DNA from: Mycoplasmopsis agassizii
GTDB lineage: Bacteria > Bacillota_I > Bacilli_A > Mycoplasmatales > Metamycoplasmataceae
Reading direction: 5' to 3'
Length of the DNA stretch: 64,000 bases
NCBI RefSeq assembly: GCF_002272945.1
Contig: NZ_NQMN01000001.1
Span: 375,945 to 439,944, forward strand
Part shown: piece after piece, positions 10,365 through 22,286 of the stretch
Layout: every line of letters starts with the position of its first letter
How positions within the stretch are numbered: the stretch's first letter is position 1
Translations under genes and position numbers: made by a program
Notes under the pieces: model-generated
What the model was told of the DNA's origin: nothing
The model's database searches: none
The model's input: only the letters and a program-made list of their open reading frames with translations

Positions 10365-10973
10365 TTATTTGTAATGTTTTGGAAAGATTGTTTTTAATTT
10401 TTCACTCGATTCTTTTCAAAATCCTTTTTTATTAATTTGCGCATTACTTTGTTCCTGAAGTAATTCTTTATAATATTTTTCATCATTGTAATAATAAAAA
10501 TCTTTTTTGTTAGTTGAAAAATATGCAAGTATTGCTAAACCTTCACTAATTAATTTTTTAGCTAAATCTAAATTATCATCTGTAAAAACTTTAGCAACTG
10601 ATCTTTTATATTTATCCAGTTTTATTAATTTGTATTTAATATTTTTATTTAAAATTAAATTTGAAGTAAATTCTTTTGCTTGTTTTGCATAATAAAAACC
10701 CAAATCATATTTATAAGAATTTTCAACTTTTAATTCAGCTGTATCAACTCCAAATAATCTAAAACTTTTTTTATTATCATAGAAAGTATCTCCATCATAA
10801 ATTTTAATTATTTTGGTAATTTCATTTTCATCTTTCGAAGTATCTTTTTTAATTTCAATACATGATGAAGTAATTACAACAGTAAAAAGTGGAACTGTAA
10901 ATATTAATAATTTTAGTAATTTTTTAATTACTATAAAATTGATTATTTTGTTTTTGGAAAATCTATTTTTCAT
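10365..10973 (-). CDS. lipoprotein thermonuclease (SNase/TNase fold)
   Basis: 202 aa. The N-terminal hydrophobic stretch ends at Cys38 (TSSC), consistent with a lipoprotein signal. The mature part is a staphylococcal-nuclease-like domain: YDGDTF with the calcium-site Asp (about 60-62), RLFGVDTAE (Arg72, Asp77, Glu80 at the positions of SNase R35, D40, E43), and DKYKRSVAKVF holding the second catalytic Arg. Known mycoplasma surface nucleases of this type degrade host nucleic acid for uptake. The frame crosses a Trp TGA at 10416 and ends at 10365. It heads a four-gene operon ending at 8529. No clear Shine-Dalgarno was found. Confidence 0.88.
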
Positions 10974-11526
10974 TTTTTTGTTTGCTTTTATTTTTAAGTA
11001 TCAATTACATTTATTAATTTTTTAAATCAAAATTATGGTACGAAAGTCATCAGAAAAAAATTTAAGTTTATAAAGTATAGGAAAGAAATGGATAAATAAT
11101 ATTAAAGGAAAGGCGCTTTAGAAAATTAAATTGCAATTAAATTAGTGTTTTAATTTGAACTACTAATTTAATTCACTTTAAATAAATTGAGACTTATAAA
11201 AAATGCAAGCATTTTCTAGGGAAAAGAAATTTGTTTAATATCTCTCCTCCCTATTTAGCAATAAAATTTTTTAGTGGTTTTGGAAAATATTTTTAATCTT
11301 TTTTTAATAAAAATTATTTTTATATTAAATTATAAAATTAAATAATTTCTCATAAAAATAACTAATTAATTTTAAAAAACAAGTTAATAGTTAAGACATT
11401 AAATATTTTTAATTTAGTTTATAAAAAATAAATTTTGTTTCTTCAATGATTTTTTTGATTTTTTAATTTAGTTATTTATGTTTTTGAAAAGTAATTTTAA
11501 TGTTAATGTAGACTCGAAAAATAAAA
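10974..11526. other. intergenic region without recognised gene
   Basis: About 550 bp of very AT-rich sequence between the nuclease operon and the terminator of the 813-aa protein gene. No ORF with a plausible start, no tRNA-like fold and no clear repeat was found. It probably includes the promoter region of the nuclease operon, but no strong -10 box stood out. Confidence 0.5.
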
Positions 11527-11555
11527 AATTATTTGTGCCTTAGACACAAATAATT
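11519..11555 (-). terminator. terminator of 813-aa surface protein gene
   Basis: Perfect 11-bp stem AATTATTTGTG / CACAAATAATT (11527-11555), followed on the minus strand by a T-rich tail. It lies just past the TAA at 11573. Confidence 0.82.
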
Positions 11556-11572
11556 AAATTTTAATTAATAGA

Positions 11573-14014
11573 TTATTTACTTACTCCAGTAATTATTATC
11601 ACATAATCAGGAACTTCTAATGATCCAAAATCAAAGTTAATTGTAAGTTTTAATTCAGTCATTTTGTTTGATAAAGCAAGTGGTTGAGTTGGTTCTAATT
11701 TGAACCTTTTAACCTTTAATCCAAAAGTGTAGTAATCCATATTTTGCTTATTAGATAAACGTGAAATTAATAATTCTAATTTTTTATTTAAATCAGATGT
11801 TCGATTTATTTCATTTAAATTATCAATTGTTGCTACCTTATTACTAAATTCTAATTTAGTTGGTAAGCTTTTTAGTAATTCAATTCTATCCCTGTAATTT
11901 CTTTGAGCAACAACATCATCTTTTGAAATAAAACTAGTTAAAGCAATTACTCTTTTTCTTTGAATATTATTGGCATCAATTGAAATTATTGTAATAATAA
12001 TTTCACCTATTAAATTAGTTGTTGCAGGTCTTTTATATTCAATATTATAAGCGTAATTTGCCCCACCATATTTTCTAGTTAATAGTTCTCTTCAATAAGT
12101 TTTATCGATATTAAATTTCTCTGCTAAATTTTGAATAGACAATCCAAAATTTTGTGGATAAACGTTTATATTAAAAATACTTTCAGCATCAATATATAAA
12201 GTATTTTTATTTCAATCCTGAATATGTTGATCAATTTCTTGATTTCATTTTGTTCAGTTATTTGAAAATTCTGATGAATAAGTTAAGTTCAAACTATTAA
12301 TTGTAAAGCTAACTTGTTTTTCATAGTTACCATGTTTTACTAAAAATGAAATTAACACATTTTGATTTGCTTGTTCTAATTTTACATTTTCAATGTAGTC
12401 AGTATAAAAAGTATTTTCATGCGCTTGAATAATATTAGTTAAAGAATGGATGTAAACCTTTTTCTCTTTAACTGTTGTTAAAGCATTAAATTCACTAGCA
12501 ATTACTGCTGATGTTTTGTTAGTAATTAATGAGTTAAATAAATTGTTATCAACTGATTCAGCAAGTAATCTAAACTGCTGATTAAAGACATTTTCAGGTT
12601 GAAATTCAGTTACATAAATTTTAAAAGAGCGATAGTTATTATCAACAAATGCTTCAAAATTTATGACTAATCTTCCAGGTTTATCAAAATCAGTATCATC
12701 AACTGAAAATGTTCTAATGATATTTAGATCACTTAATTTTCTTGTAAGTAGTGCGAATTGATTAACATCTGCGTTAATCAAATCAGCAACTGCTTGCAAT
12801 TGTTTTTCAAAAGAAGTTAATGGTCTTAAATGTTTATTATAAAAAGCTAGAGCAGAATCATTTATTGATAAGGAATTAAGGGTTGTAACTGATAATGTTG
12901 AAACTAAATCAGTATAGTTTTTTCAAGCTGTTTCTTGCTCAGATAACATTTCTTTAAAGTTTGTAAAATAGAAGATAACTTTATCAGCATAATCGCCAAA
13001 TTTTAAATTCATTGCAACCTGTAATTCATTATTAGTAGTTACAGCTAGAGAAATAGAACCTTTACCAATACCTTCAAGGCTGTTAAATTTACTTGTAAAT
13101 TCTTTTGAAATTTTTAATAGTTCTTTTTTCTGAGTTGTAGTTGAATAATCTTTATTTGCTAGGTAAAAATCTGCTGCAGTTAAGTCTGTTTTATCAACAA
13201 CAAATTTTTGTTCTTCTAAACTTGCCTTAAAAGCTTGTAAATCAAGTGCGACTTTTTCAGTAGGTGTTATTTGTTTTTTAAAGCCTTCTATTTTAAATTT
13301 TATTCCATGGAACAATTCATTCAATCTTAAAACAGCATTTACATTTAAAATACTATTGTCTTTAGGATCTGAAGAAAATAAAACATTAGTTAATATCAAA
13401 CCCTTAGAAAATGAACTTTGATACTGTTTTTTAAAATCAGGGCTAATTTCCTGAAGTTTTTCTAAAACATCATTATCTTCTGTTAAATTTAAACTTGATA
13501 ATTGACTTATTGTAAGGTCTTCTTGGGCATTTTTAAATGTTTTTTTAGATGATCAAATAATTTCTTCAATTTTAAATTTTGACTCTTTTTCAGCGTTCTT
13601 GTCTTCAAAACCAGTTATTAAAATATTGTCGTAAAGCAATATTTTTTTATCTTCAGCATTTCTAAGTGAAACTTTGATTGTTAAAGTATTTTGAGTGGTG
13701 CTTAAAACTTCGAAAAATAGAATTTTTTCGTTTCATATTTCTGAATATTTTTCTAAACCAAGATTTTTTAATGTATTTTTTTCGAAAACTTGAGTTGGCA
13801 CATACTGTCTAGAAGCAGGTTTATCTTTATTAAAATTTGCCATTTTTAACGCATCAGTTGCTTCTTTAAGATAATCAGTATCGGTAACCACTACTGGAGC
13901 CGGAGTTGCTATAGATCTATTTTGTGAAATAGCAACACCAGCTGCAACTGCAGCACCCGATACTGCTGCAATAGCAAAAAAACTACTCAATAATAAAAGC
14001 CCTTTTTTTGTCAT
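11573..14014 (-). CDS. large membrane-anchored surface protein
   Basis: 813 aa. The N-terminus MTKKG plus an Ala/Val-rich helix (about 6-28) lacks a lipobox Cys, as in the truncated protein at 2-1558. The long outside region contains repeated Trp-led segments. One has DKPGRLVINFEAF, matching DKPGHLV in the first protein. Others have GFEDK or GFKKQ turns like those of the Lipoprotein_17-type modules further on. The reading frame is continuous from 14014 to TAA 11573 only if TGA is Trp (for example 13733, 12923, 12254). No enzyme motif is seen. A role as an antigen or adhesin is a guess. Confidence 0.82.
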
Positions 14015-14210
14015 TTAAATTCCCCTTACAACCTTCTGCCAGTTGCGTTGAAATTATAACTTATTTAAGAAAATAGCCATTATTTTAAAATTTTTAAAGT
14101 TTTTTTGAAATTTTTACTTTTTAGTGTATGAAATTTTATTAGTCTGTTGATAAGTATACTTAAAATATTTATCACTTTGACTTCATAAAACTGTTAATTT
14201 ATTATTTAAA

Positions 14211-14250
14211 AAAATCTTAAAAACACGTTTCTACCGTGCTTTTAAGATTT
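14211..14250 (-). terminator. terminator of polC
   Basis: Long inverted repeat AATCTTAAAA-CACG / CGTG-TTTTAAGATT with a TTTCTAC loop, 37 nt past the polC stop. A/T tracts on both sides could make it work in both directions. Confidence 0.75.
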
Positions 14251-14286
14251 TAAATAATATTTATAAAATACTTTTTTAATTAAAAA

Positions 14287-17200
14287 TTATCAAAGAGTAT
14301 TTTGATTTTCGATATCAATATCTTTAAAAACATTGATATCGTGAAGTGTTTCAGCAATAGTTTGAGTTGCTCCACTGCGTTTTTTAAAGTCTTCAAATGA
14401 AATGAAAGGTTTTTGTCTTCTAGCCTCAACAATTTTATTTGCAATTGATTCTCCCAAACTATTTACAGTTACAAATGGAGGAATCAAAGTATTTGTTTCT
14501 TTGTCAAATAATCACTCTTTTGCAGCACTTTTTTCTAAATCAATTGTAGATATTTTAATACCTCTAGCTGCTGCTTCTTGTGCTAGATAAAGTGTTTGCA
14601 AAATCGAATCATCTTTTGTACTCAATGCTTTTCCTAATAGTTTTTCCTGATTTTCTAGTTGATTGATTTTTTCTTTAATTGCTTGATTTCCAGAAATCAT
14701 TACCTTAATATCAAAATCGTTTGCTCTGGTTGTAAAGTAAGTTGCATAATATTCAAGTGGATAATAAACTTTAAAATAAGCAACTCTTCACGCCATAATT
14801 ACATATGCTGTAGCATGCGCTTTAGGGAATAAATATTTAATTTTTACTAAGTTTTCAATGTAACCAGGGGTTGCACCATGTTTTCTAATTTCTTTTTTCT
14901 GCTCATCGGTTAAACCTTTACCTTTACGTACTTGTTCCATAATATTAAAAGCAAGTTTTTGATTTACACCAAGTTCAATCAATCTAATCATGATGTCATC
15001 ACGACAAGATGTCACATCTTTTAAACTAGAACCTCTTTTAATAAGTTGTTCTGCATTACCTAATCAAACATCTTCACCGTGACTTAAACCTGAAACAGAA
15101 ACTAAATCAGAAAACGATTTAACATTAACTGCAGTTAACATTTTTCTAACAAATGGTGTCCCAAATTCAGGTATTCCTAGTGCACCTGTAGGTTCATTTA
15201 AAATATCTTCTGGTTTAATTCCTAGTGCTAAAGGTGAAGAAAAAATCGAAATAACTTTGTCATCTTTTTTAGGAATTTCAAATAAATCTACACCAGTAAT
15301 TCTTGACAGCATTTTTAAGGCTGTCGGATCATCGTGTCCTAGCAGATCTAATTTTAAAAGATTATCGTGAATTGCTTTAAAGTCAAAGTGGGTGGTTTTT
15401 CAACCAACACTTTCATCATCTGCAGGATAATTAATAGGAGTAAAATCTTCGACATCATATTCCTTAGGAATAATGATGATTCCACCAGGGTGTTGTCCCG
15501 TGGTTCTTTTAACATCAATAGCTTTAGTCATTAAAAATCTGATGTAAGCATCTGACACTTTTTCTTTATCTTTAAAGTGGTTTAAAACATAACCATAAGC
15601 TGTTTTACTTGCAACTTTTGAAATAGTTCCAGCACGAAAACTATGATCTTCACCGAAAATATTTCTAACTTCTTCATGAATTATTGATTGATATTCACCT
15701 GAAAAATTTAAATCAATATCAGGCGTTTTATCTGCTTCAAAACCTAAAAATGTTGCAAACGGAATAGTTTGTCCATCTTTATCTAATTTAAATGAACAAC
15801 GTGGACAGTTCTTATCATCTAAGTCGTAACCACTATTGGTTAAAAAAGTTTCAGGAAATTCTGAGTACTTACAGTTTTTGCAATAGTAGTGTGGTTGCAG
15901 TGGATTTACTTCAGTTATTTTAGCCATGGTTGCTACTAATGAAGAACCAACTGAACCACGAGAACCTACTAAATAACCATCTTCTAATGATTTATTTACA
16001 AGTTTTGAACTGATTCAATAGATGACATCAAAACCATATTTTAAGATAGGTTTTAGCTCATCTTCAAGTCTTTTTTCAACGATTTTTGGCAGTGGATTTC
16101 CGTATTGTTTATAAGCGTTTTCGTATACCATTTTCTCGAGTTTTACGGCAGAATCGTCAAAAATAGGTGTAAATAATTTATCAGGAATTATTTGTAATTT
16201 ATCTATTTTAGAAGCCAGTTCTCTAGGATTATCAATTACCATTTTTTTAACTATTTCTTGGTAATCTGAACCTAAAAATGAATACTCATTCATTAATTCC
16301 TTGGTTGTAAAATAATGCTGATCAGGGTAACTATCATAACTATTTCTTTTGAAAAATAGTTTATGTCTTTTGTTCTTAATCCCAGTTGCTTCTATGTAAA
16401 TTTCATGAACAATTTTTGATTCAGAACTAAGATATCTAGGTTGTGCTGAAGCAATTATTTTTTTATTTTTTTCTAGAGATCAATCAACTAGTTTTTTTAG
16501 TAGACTTTTGATTTCACTTGCTCCATATTTATTAAAAAGATGGCTCATTCCACTAAAAGGTGGGATTTCAATATAATCAAATTTATCAATCATTTTTTTG
16601 ACATTAACTTCATTTTCTGAAATTAATGAATTAATCATTGGACCTGCAACACCACCTGAAGAGAAAAATAGATTATCAGTTCTGTCTAGTTTTTCAAAAG
16701 GATATTTTGCTTCATTATAAAAATATGTTGTGTTTAACTTTGAAATAATTTTATAAAGTTCTTTTAATCCTTTTTGATTTTTAACTCAAATACTGATGTC
16801 ATAAGGTCTTTTACGTTCAAATACTGTTTTATTTGTATATTGATTTAATTCAGAAAAGGTAAGCACATTTAATCGACTAAATGAAGAAACTTGTTGCATT
16901 CATATTTTTGCTAAAACCTCAGCATCATAATCAGCACGGTGGGCTTCTTCTTCATTATAAATAACCCCTGCTCTAGCAGCAACCATACCTAATGTAAAAC
17001 CACGACTAAATTCAGTTGCTAAATGAGAAGTAGCAACTGAATCAATGAAAACATTGTCAAATTTAATATTGAATTTGTTGGCTTTTTCAACTAAAAAATT
17101 GTAGTCAAAAGGTGCATTATGGGCAATAATCACATGATCTGCAAAAAAGTTTTTGATTTTTATTAAGGCATTTTCTAAGGTTTCACCCCTATCAGATTGA

Positions 17201-18588
17201 GATTGAGTAATACCTGTAATATTAGTAATTTTTGAGCTAATTTTTTTACTAGATTTAACGAAAAATGATTCTTTTTTAGCAATTTTATTGTCTTTAATTA
17301 AGACAGCACCAAATTCAATTATTTCATCTTCAATGGGACTTAAACCTGTAGTTTCAAAGTCAAAAGTGACATATGTATGGTCTTTTAGATTAATATTGTC
17401 TTTTTGTGGATCATATTGAATGAAGACACCATTACCATCTTTATAGGTTGAAACACTAGCCCCATAGACTACTTTTAAATTTTCATTTTTTTTAGTTAAA
17501 TGATAAAATTCAGGGAACGATTGCACACTGTTTGTGTCAGCGATTCCGATTACTGGGTGGTTAAATTTTAAAGCCTGATTAACAATTTCTTTGGGCGATA
17601 AAATTCCATCCATAGTTGACATTTTTGTATGAAAATTTAACTCAGTATGTTTTTCAGATGCTTCATCATAGCGATCTTTAAATAACGGTTCACATTTTTC
17701 AAAACGATTAAAAGTTACGTTTTTAAGTTTTTCATTAATAACTTTAACAGTTCCATAAACCTTAATACAGTCACCTATTTTAATATCTTTAATTTTTGAT
17801 TCATCATTTTTTGCAAAATAAATCAACTCAGCAGCCTCTTGATAATCAGTTATTAAAATGCTGTAACGTTCATTATTATTCGCTAATTTTCTAGATGTAA
17901 TTTCGAAAACATCACCCATTAATTCCACATGTTCTTCATTTGAATCTTGAAAATCTTTTAATGTTAGTGGTTGATATTCTCTCTTACTATAACTTCTTGA
18001 AGATGAGCCTTTATAACTACTATATTGAGATTGTGTTTCACTTGGTTTATACTGACTAATAATGTTTCTAATTTCATTTTTATTTAAATTGAAATTAGGT
18101 ACTGCTTCTTCATTAATGAATTCAATATCTAAAACAGGGTTTTTAATCCCTTGTTTTTTTAATTGGTCTTCAATAATATTTTTATGACTTAAACATAGAT
18201 TAAAGTCTTTTTTGTTTTTAAGTGTTAACTTAATTTTGCTGTTGGTATCATCTATTTCTAAAGCACAAAACCTTAATGCTTCATTCAATTGTGGTGATTT
18301 AATAACTTTCAAAGCATTATTGAAGTGAGTGTTAAATTTATTTTGTGAATACTTATTTAAGTTGAAATTAAAATTACAGATAATTGAATTAAAATGACTA
18401 TGTAATTTGGTTTCAATTAAATTTTTAAGTTGTTCAGTTTCATTAAAATCATGAACTCCATCAAATTCTACAGTGAAATCAAAACTAGAACTTTCCTTAT
18501 GAAATTTATGTTTAGTGATTCTTCCTTGACGAAATTTTTCAGGTAATTCTAGGTTAAATTCTTTTAGTAGTTTCTCAAATTGACTCAT
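14287..18588 (-). CDS. polC: DNA polymerase III alpha subunit, PolC type
   Basis: 1433 aa, the usual PolC length. It is the replicative polymerase with built-in 3'-5' proofreading. Order of parts: N-terminal domain, OB fold (about 215-290), PHP domain starting at [10 protein letters not shown] (about 315), the exonuclease inserted in it with DFETTG (about 410), [10 protein letters not shown] and HRADYDAE, a Cys4-type zinc element (CKNCKYS and CPRCSF, about 895-930), and the catalytic palm motif [11 protein letters not shown] (about 955). Helix-hairpin-helix-like sequence is near the C-terminus. The frame is broken on paper by many TGA Trp codons. The end is TLW then TAA at 14287. Confidence 0.97.
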
Positions 18589-18651
18589 AGATTTATTTTA
18601 ATCAAAAGATGCTGTAAATATCTAAATAAATGAATTTTTTTCAGAGCAAAA

Positions 18652-18682
18652 ATAAAAAAATTGCTTCTTGAAAAGCAATTTA
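18652..18682 (-). terminator. terminator of cdsA
   Basis: Stem AAATTGCTT / AAGCAATTT with loop CTTGA and a T-rich tail on the minus strand, 22 nt past the cdsA stop. Confidence 0.75.
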
Positions 18683-18704
18683 AAATGTTTGAAAAATTTT
18701 TGTT

Positions 18705-19709
18705 TTAATAAAATGAAATAGCTAGCAAGGCAAAGAAATTTACAAAAATAATGCTATCAAAACGGTCTAATAAACCACCATGATTTCCTAATATTTTAGA
18801 ATAATCTTTAAGTTGATTTACCCTTTTTATATATGAAAAGTATAAATCTCCTACTATTGAAAAAATTGGCAAAATGACTGTTAAATAAATCGCAAATGAT
18901 GCAACTGAAGCTGAATCTGGGTTCGTTACAAAGAAAAATTTGCCTTGAATATTGAAAGATCAATAAATAATTTGTACAAGAATAGCACCTGCTAGAAAAC
19001 CGATTAAAGTTCCTTCTCAGGTTTTTTTAGGGCTTACAAAGGGAGCAAATTTTCTTCTTATAAATTTTCTACCTAGTAAAATTCCACCTAAAAAAGCTGA
19101 TGTATCAGTAATAACTGGCACAAAAACTATTATTAAAGCAAATTCAGGGAAAAGGATAAATATGTTTAATAAACCATTAAAAAAGATGATTAATAAAAAC
19201 AGTGAAACAGCTATCAATAACATATTAGAAGCAATCACATTTGGTCTGCTTAAAATCACTTTTCTTTTAACCTGTACTAGATAAAAGGCAAAAACTACAG
19301 TTACTTCAATTAGAAAAATTAAATAAATTCTTCAATTTTTTAAGATGTCTTTTAATGTACTAACTACCATTTGCATCGTTATTACTGAACCAGTGACACT
19401 TTCAGTTTCATAAGGATTTTGGTCAAAAATCGTTCTAAAGTTATCAAAATGAGCAAGTAATGAAGCAAGCGTTGCTAATGCTAAAATAATTGCCACGATA
19501 TAATGAATATCAAAAGCTTTTAATAGTTCATAAGTCATTCAAGCAACAACTGAAAAAGTTATAACCATCATTATAACCCTTGTAATAATTGCTCCGACTC
19601 CATTAGAATCTTTTAGTAAAAAAGAAAATAAAAAAAATACTAAAAATACTAAAAGATAAATAACGGAAACGATAAATCTTCCTTTTAAAATTTTGTCTTT
19701 AATATTCAT
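18705..19709 (-). CDS. cdsA: phosphatidate cytidylyltransferase (CDP-diacylglycerol synthase)
   Basis: 334 aa, integral membrane enzyme making CDP-diacylglycerol from CTP and phosphatidic acid for phospholipid synthesis. About eight hydrophobic helices run through the protein. The family signature is clear near the C-terminus: SPKKTWEG, then [29 protein letters not shown] with the KD and GGxxDR residues, and D in FDS. The start was set at the ATG 19709 (MNIKDK). An in-frame GTG at 19742 is possible but overlaps the tRNA-Arg side more closely. TGA Trp codons occur at 19539, 19332 and 19017. Confidence 0.94.
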
Positions 19710-19766
19710 AGTATCTACTTGGTAAAATCTTAGGAATTGCACCTTAAAATTCTGTTTGATTTTATA

Positions 19767-19842
19767 TGGCGCGCCTGAAGGGAATTGAACCCCTGACCCT
19801 CAGTACCGCAAACTGATGCTCTATCCGCTGAGCTACAGGCGC
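19767..19842 (-). tRNA. trnR: tRNA-Arg (anticodon GCG)
   Basis: 76-nt cloverleaf on the minus strand. Acceptor GCGCCTG / CAGGCGC, G73, CCA encoded, T arm with GGTTCAATTCC. The anticodon stem TCAGT / ACTGA encloses the loop TTGCGGT, so positions 34-36 are GCG, reading CGC and CGU. Most bacteria use ACG (inosine-modified) for this box. Confidence 0.92.
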
Positions 19843-19879
19843 ATAAAAACATTATAAATAAAAAAGCGAAAATTTAGAT

Positions 19880-19912
19880 TAAAAAAATTCAGGAAATTTC
19901 TCCCGAATTTTA
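19880..19912 (-). terminator. probable terminator of rnhC operon
   Basis: Imperfect stem AAATTC-GG / CC-GAATTT and a T-run on the minus strand, directly after the TAG at 19916. Confidence 0.5.
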
Positions 19913-19915
19913 AGT

Positions 19916-20704
19916 CTATTCTTGCTCTTCTTTTTTATCGATAATGTCGCTTTTAAAATCTTTAATTAAGTTATAGCGCATCTCGGTTTCTTTCTTTTTA
20001 TCACCACGAGCACGCTCATCAATAAATTTTCTAGCAAATTCTTGAACTTCTTTAGAAGCACCTAAAGGGAATTCTGCTTCTCATTCATAGTTGTATTCAA
20101 TCATTTTTCTTAGTAATAAATCACGAGCAAAAATTGATGCTACAGCAACTGATAAGTGCTTGTCTTCAGCTTTAGTTGAAAGAATAATATCTTTACCGAA
20201 CTTACGGAATTTAGGTCAGTTAGCTTTGGGATCTTCATCATTAAAAAAGCGTTTAAAATAACCTTCAATAGCATTTAATGTTGAATATTGATCGATGAAA
20301 ACATAATCAAAATCAATTGATTTAATAGGCGTATTTTTAGATGAAACACGTTGTGAATCAGTAAATGCTTTTAGGTGTACGAAAGTTTTAATTTCATTAG
20401 CGTTATAGTTTTTCTTTAAGTTGTTATAGCCTTTAGGGTGGATAAAACTAGCACAATATTTTGCTAATTTTTCATCAGCAATTATTTTTGCTAATTCTTG
20501 GATTCTTTTATCAGAAATTTTCTTAGAATCGCCTACACCTAGTTCTTTTAGTCTTGCAAAGTCTTTTTCTTCAACAATTGCAACTGCTGCAGTTAAAGGT
20601 GTAAAGTAGTCACCTACACCTGATTCATCAATTCCTAAGACTTTCTTAGAGTGAAATAATTCATCTAATTTTGCTTGCTCATTTATCTCTTTAATTTTTA
20701 TCAT
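19916..20704 (-). CDS. rnhC: ribonuclease HIII (HII/HIII type)
   Basis: 262 aa. It removes RNA from RNA/DNA hybrids. The first conserved block is GIDESGVGDYF (about 24-34), with the catalytic Asp-Glu pair and the GxGDYF form typical of RNase HIII rather than HII. Further blocks are LGVGDSKKISDKRI and a C-terminal region with SVAVASIFAR, which carries the later family residues. It is shorter at the N-terminus than typical RNase HIII (about 300 aa), so the TBP-like substrate domain is reduced. It overlaps the HAD gene by 7 nt and is the last gene of a three-gene operon. Confidence 0.9.
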
Positions 20705-21618
20705 TTGCTTCTTTTCTCTCTATTCTTTTGATGTCATTTTAATGCTTTTTCAATTTCAGCTTCAGGGTTTTCCATTAGCTTTTCTAAATATTCGCCAACA
20801 CCACCTTCATAATTTCTTTTATCAAGATTAATTGCTGCCTTATATTGAATATCACGATTAGCATTAGCCATTGTCACTGAAACATTAGCAACTTTAAACA
20901 TCGGTACATCATTAAATGAATCACCAATTGCAACTGTTCTTTCTCAGGCAATATCATAATAACGCATTAATAATGAAACCACTTTTCCTTTATCAACACT
21001 TGGGCTTGCAATATCAAAAGCAGGTGGTTCATTATCACCTTTTGATCAGTAACTAAATTCAGCTAAATCACCGAATTTATTTCTCATATATTTTTGTAAA
21101 GCAATTGGATCTGTTTCAGGTCTAACATCAAAAATAACTCCAGTTGGTCTTAAAGGTAAACGATGATAGTCTAAGCCTACTTTAAATTTGGTTAGCTTAG
21201 AAAAACCAAAAACTTTTTCTAGTTTAGGATCGTTTTGCTGCAGTTGTACTCAACCTGGACCTTCAATTGCTATATTAGTTACTTCTTTTTTGATTCTTTC
21301 ATCACCTAAAATGTATAAAACTTCATTCAAGTTTAAGAAACTAATTTGAGGAGTGAAGTTTTCATCGCTAGGGTTATGAATTTGCGCCCCGTTATAGTTA
21401 GCAATAATTGTATCTAATTCCAATTCTTGATAAACCTGCTTTGAACTTCTTCAAGGTCTACCAGTTAAAATACAGATTACATGTCCTGCATCTTTAGCCT
21501 TTTTAATTGCTGCTAAAGTTTTAGGATGGATTTCACAAGTATCACTATTTGCTAATGTTGTACCATCTAAATCTAGCATGATTAATAATCTGTCATCGGT
21601 GGTTATTTTTTCTTCCAT
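20698..21618 (-). CDS. HAD superfamily hydrolase (Cof type)
   Basis: 306 aa. Motif I is LDLDGTT (Asp16, Asp18), motif II TGRP, and motif IV GDSFNDVPMF with the Mg-binding acidic pair; a Lys in SVDKGK serves as motif III. The long cap between motifs II and III fits Cof-type (type IIB) phosphatases acting on sugar phosphates or similar small substrates; the true substrate is unknown. ATG at 21618. The preceding phosphodiesterase gene ends 16 nt inside it and rnhC starts 7 nt before its end. The ORF needs TGA as Trp in several places, including the last codon. Confidence 0.88.
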
Positions 21619-22118
21619 AAGAACCTTCTTTCTTTAAGTAATTTTGATGAATCTTTTAATTCTAGTTTGTAATTTTTATCTTCATCAATTTCAAGAATTG
21701 CATAACCTGCATTTGATAGACCACGTTTTTGTCTAATTGAGCCAGGATTTATTGCATATCCTTTGTTTGTCTTGACTTTAAGTTGTACATGTGAATGACC
21801 TGTAATAAAAAAATTAGAATTATGTTGATTAGCAATCATTTGCATTTTTTCTTCAGACATTAATGTTTGGTAAGAAAATCTATGACCATGTTCAAGGTGA
21901 AATTTAAAACCTTCAATTTCAAAATCTAATGATTGCTGATTAAAATTGTCTCAGTCATTATTACCATCTACAAAATAATTGAAATATTTAATCATAAAGT
22001 TTTGCGATAAGCAATGATCACCTGCACTAATTGCATAATCAGGCTTTTCAAAAGCATAAATTTTTTCAAAATCATCGTCATCGCCGTGAATGTCACTTAC
22101 AATTAATATTTTTGTCAT
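21603..22118 (-). CDS. metallophosphoesterase, YfcE/MJ0936 type
   Basis: 171 aa, calcineurin-like fold. Metal ligands are visible: SDIHGD (about 8-13), GDH, GNND, EHGHRF and GHSHV. Proteins of this group are phosphodiesterases of unsettled natural substrate. The ATG at 22118 begins MTKILIVSDIHG. A TATAAT ends 10 nt upstream and there is no Shine-Dalgarno, so the mRNA should be nearly leaderless. First gene of the operon with the HAD hydrolase and rnhC. Confidence 0.9.
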
Positions 22119-22128
22119 TCTTATATTA

Positions 22129-22134
22129 ATTATA
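22129..22134 (-). promoter_or_regulatory. -10 box of phosphodiesterase operon
   Basis: TATAAT on the minus strand, 10 nt before the ATG at 22118, predicting a leader of a few nt at most. Confidence 0.55.
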
Positions 22135-22274
22135 TTTATATAGTTTGAATTTTACCAATTAATTTTAAAAATATTAAGTATAGCTTTTTTAATGATTTTG
22201 AAACAACAAGCAATTGATATTTTTAAGGGTCAATATTAATTTATCTAAAAATTCTAAAATTACGATTTATAAAA

Positions 22275-22280
22275 TATAAT
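22275..22280 (+). promoter_or_regulatory. -10 box of trmL operon
   Basis: TATAAT 6 nt before the ATG at 22287. No Shine-Dalgarno, so a leaderless transcript is predicted. Confidence 0.6.
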
Positions 22281-22286
22281 AAAAAA

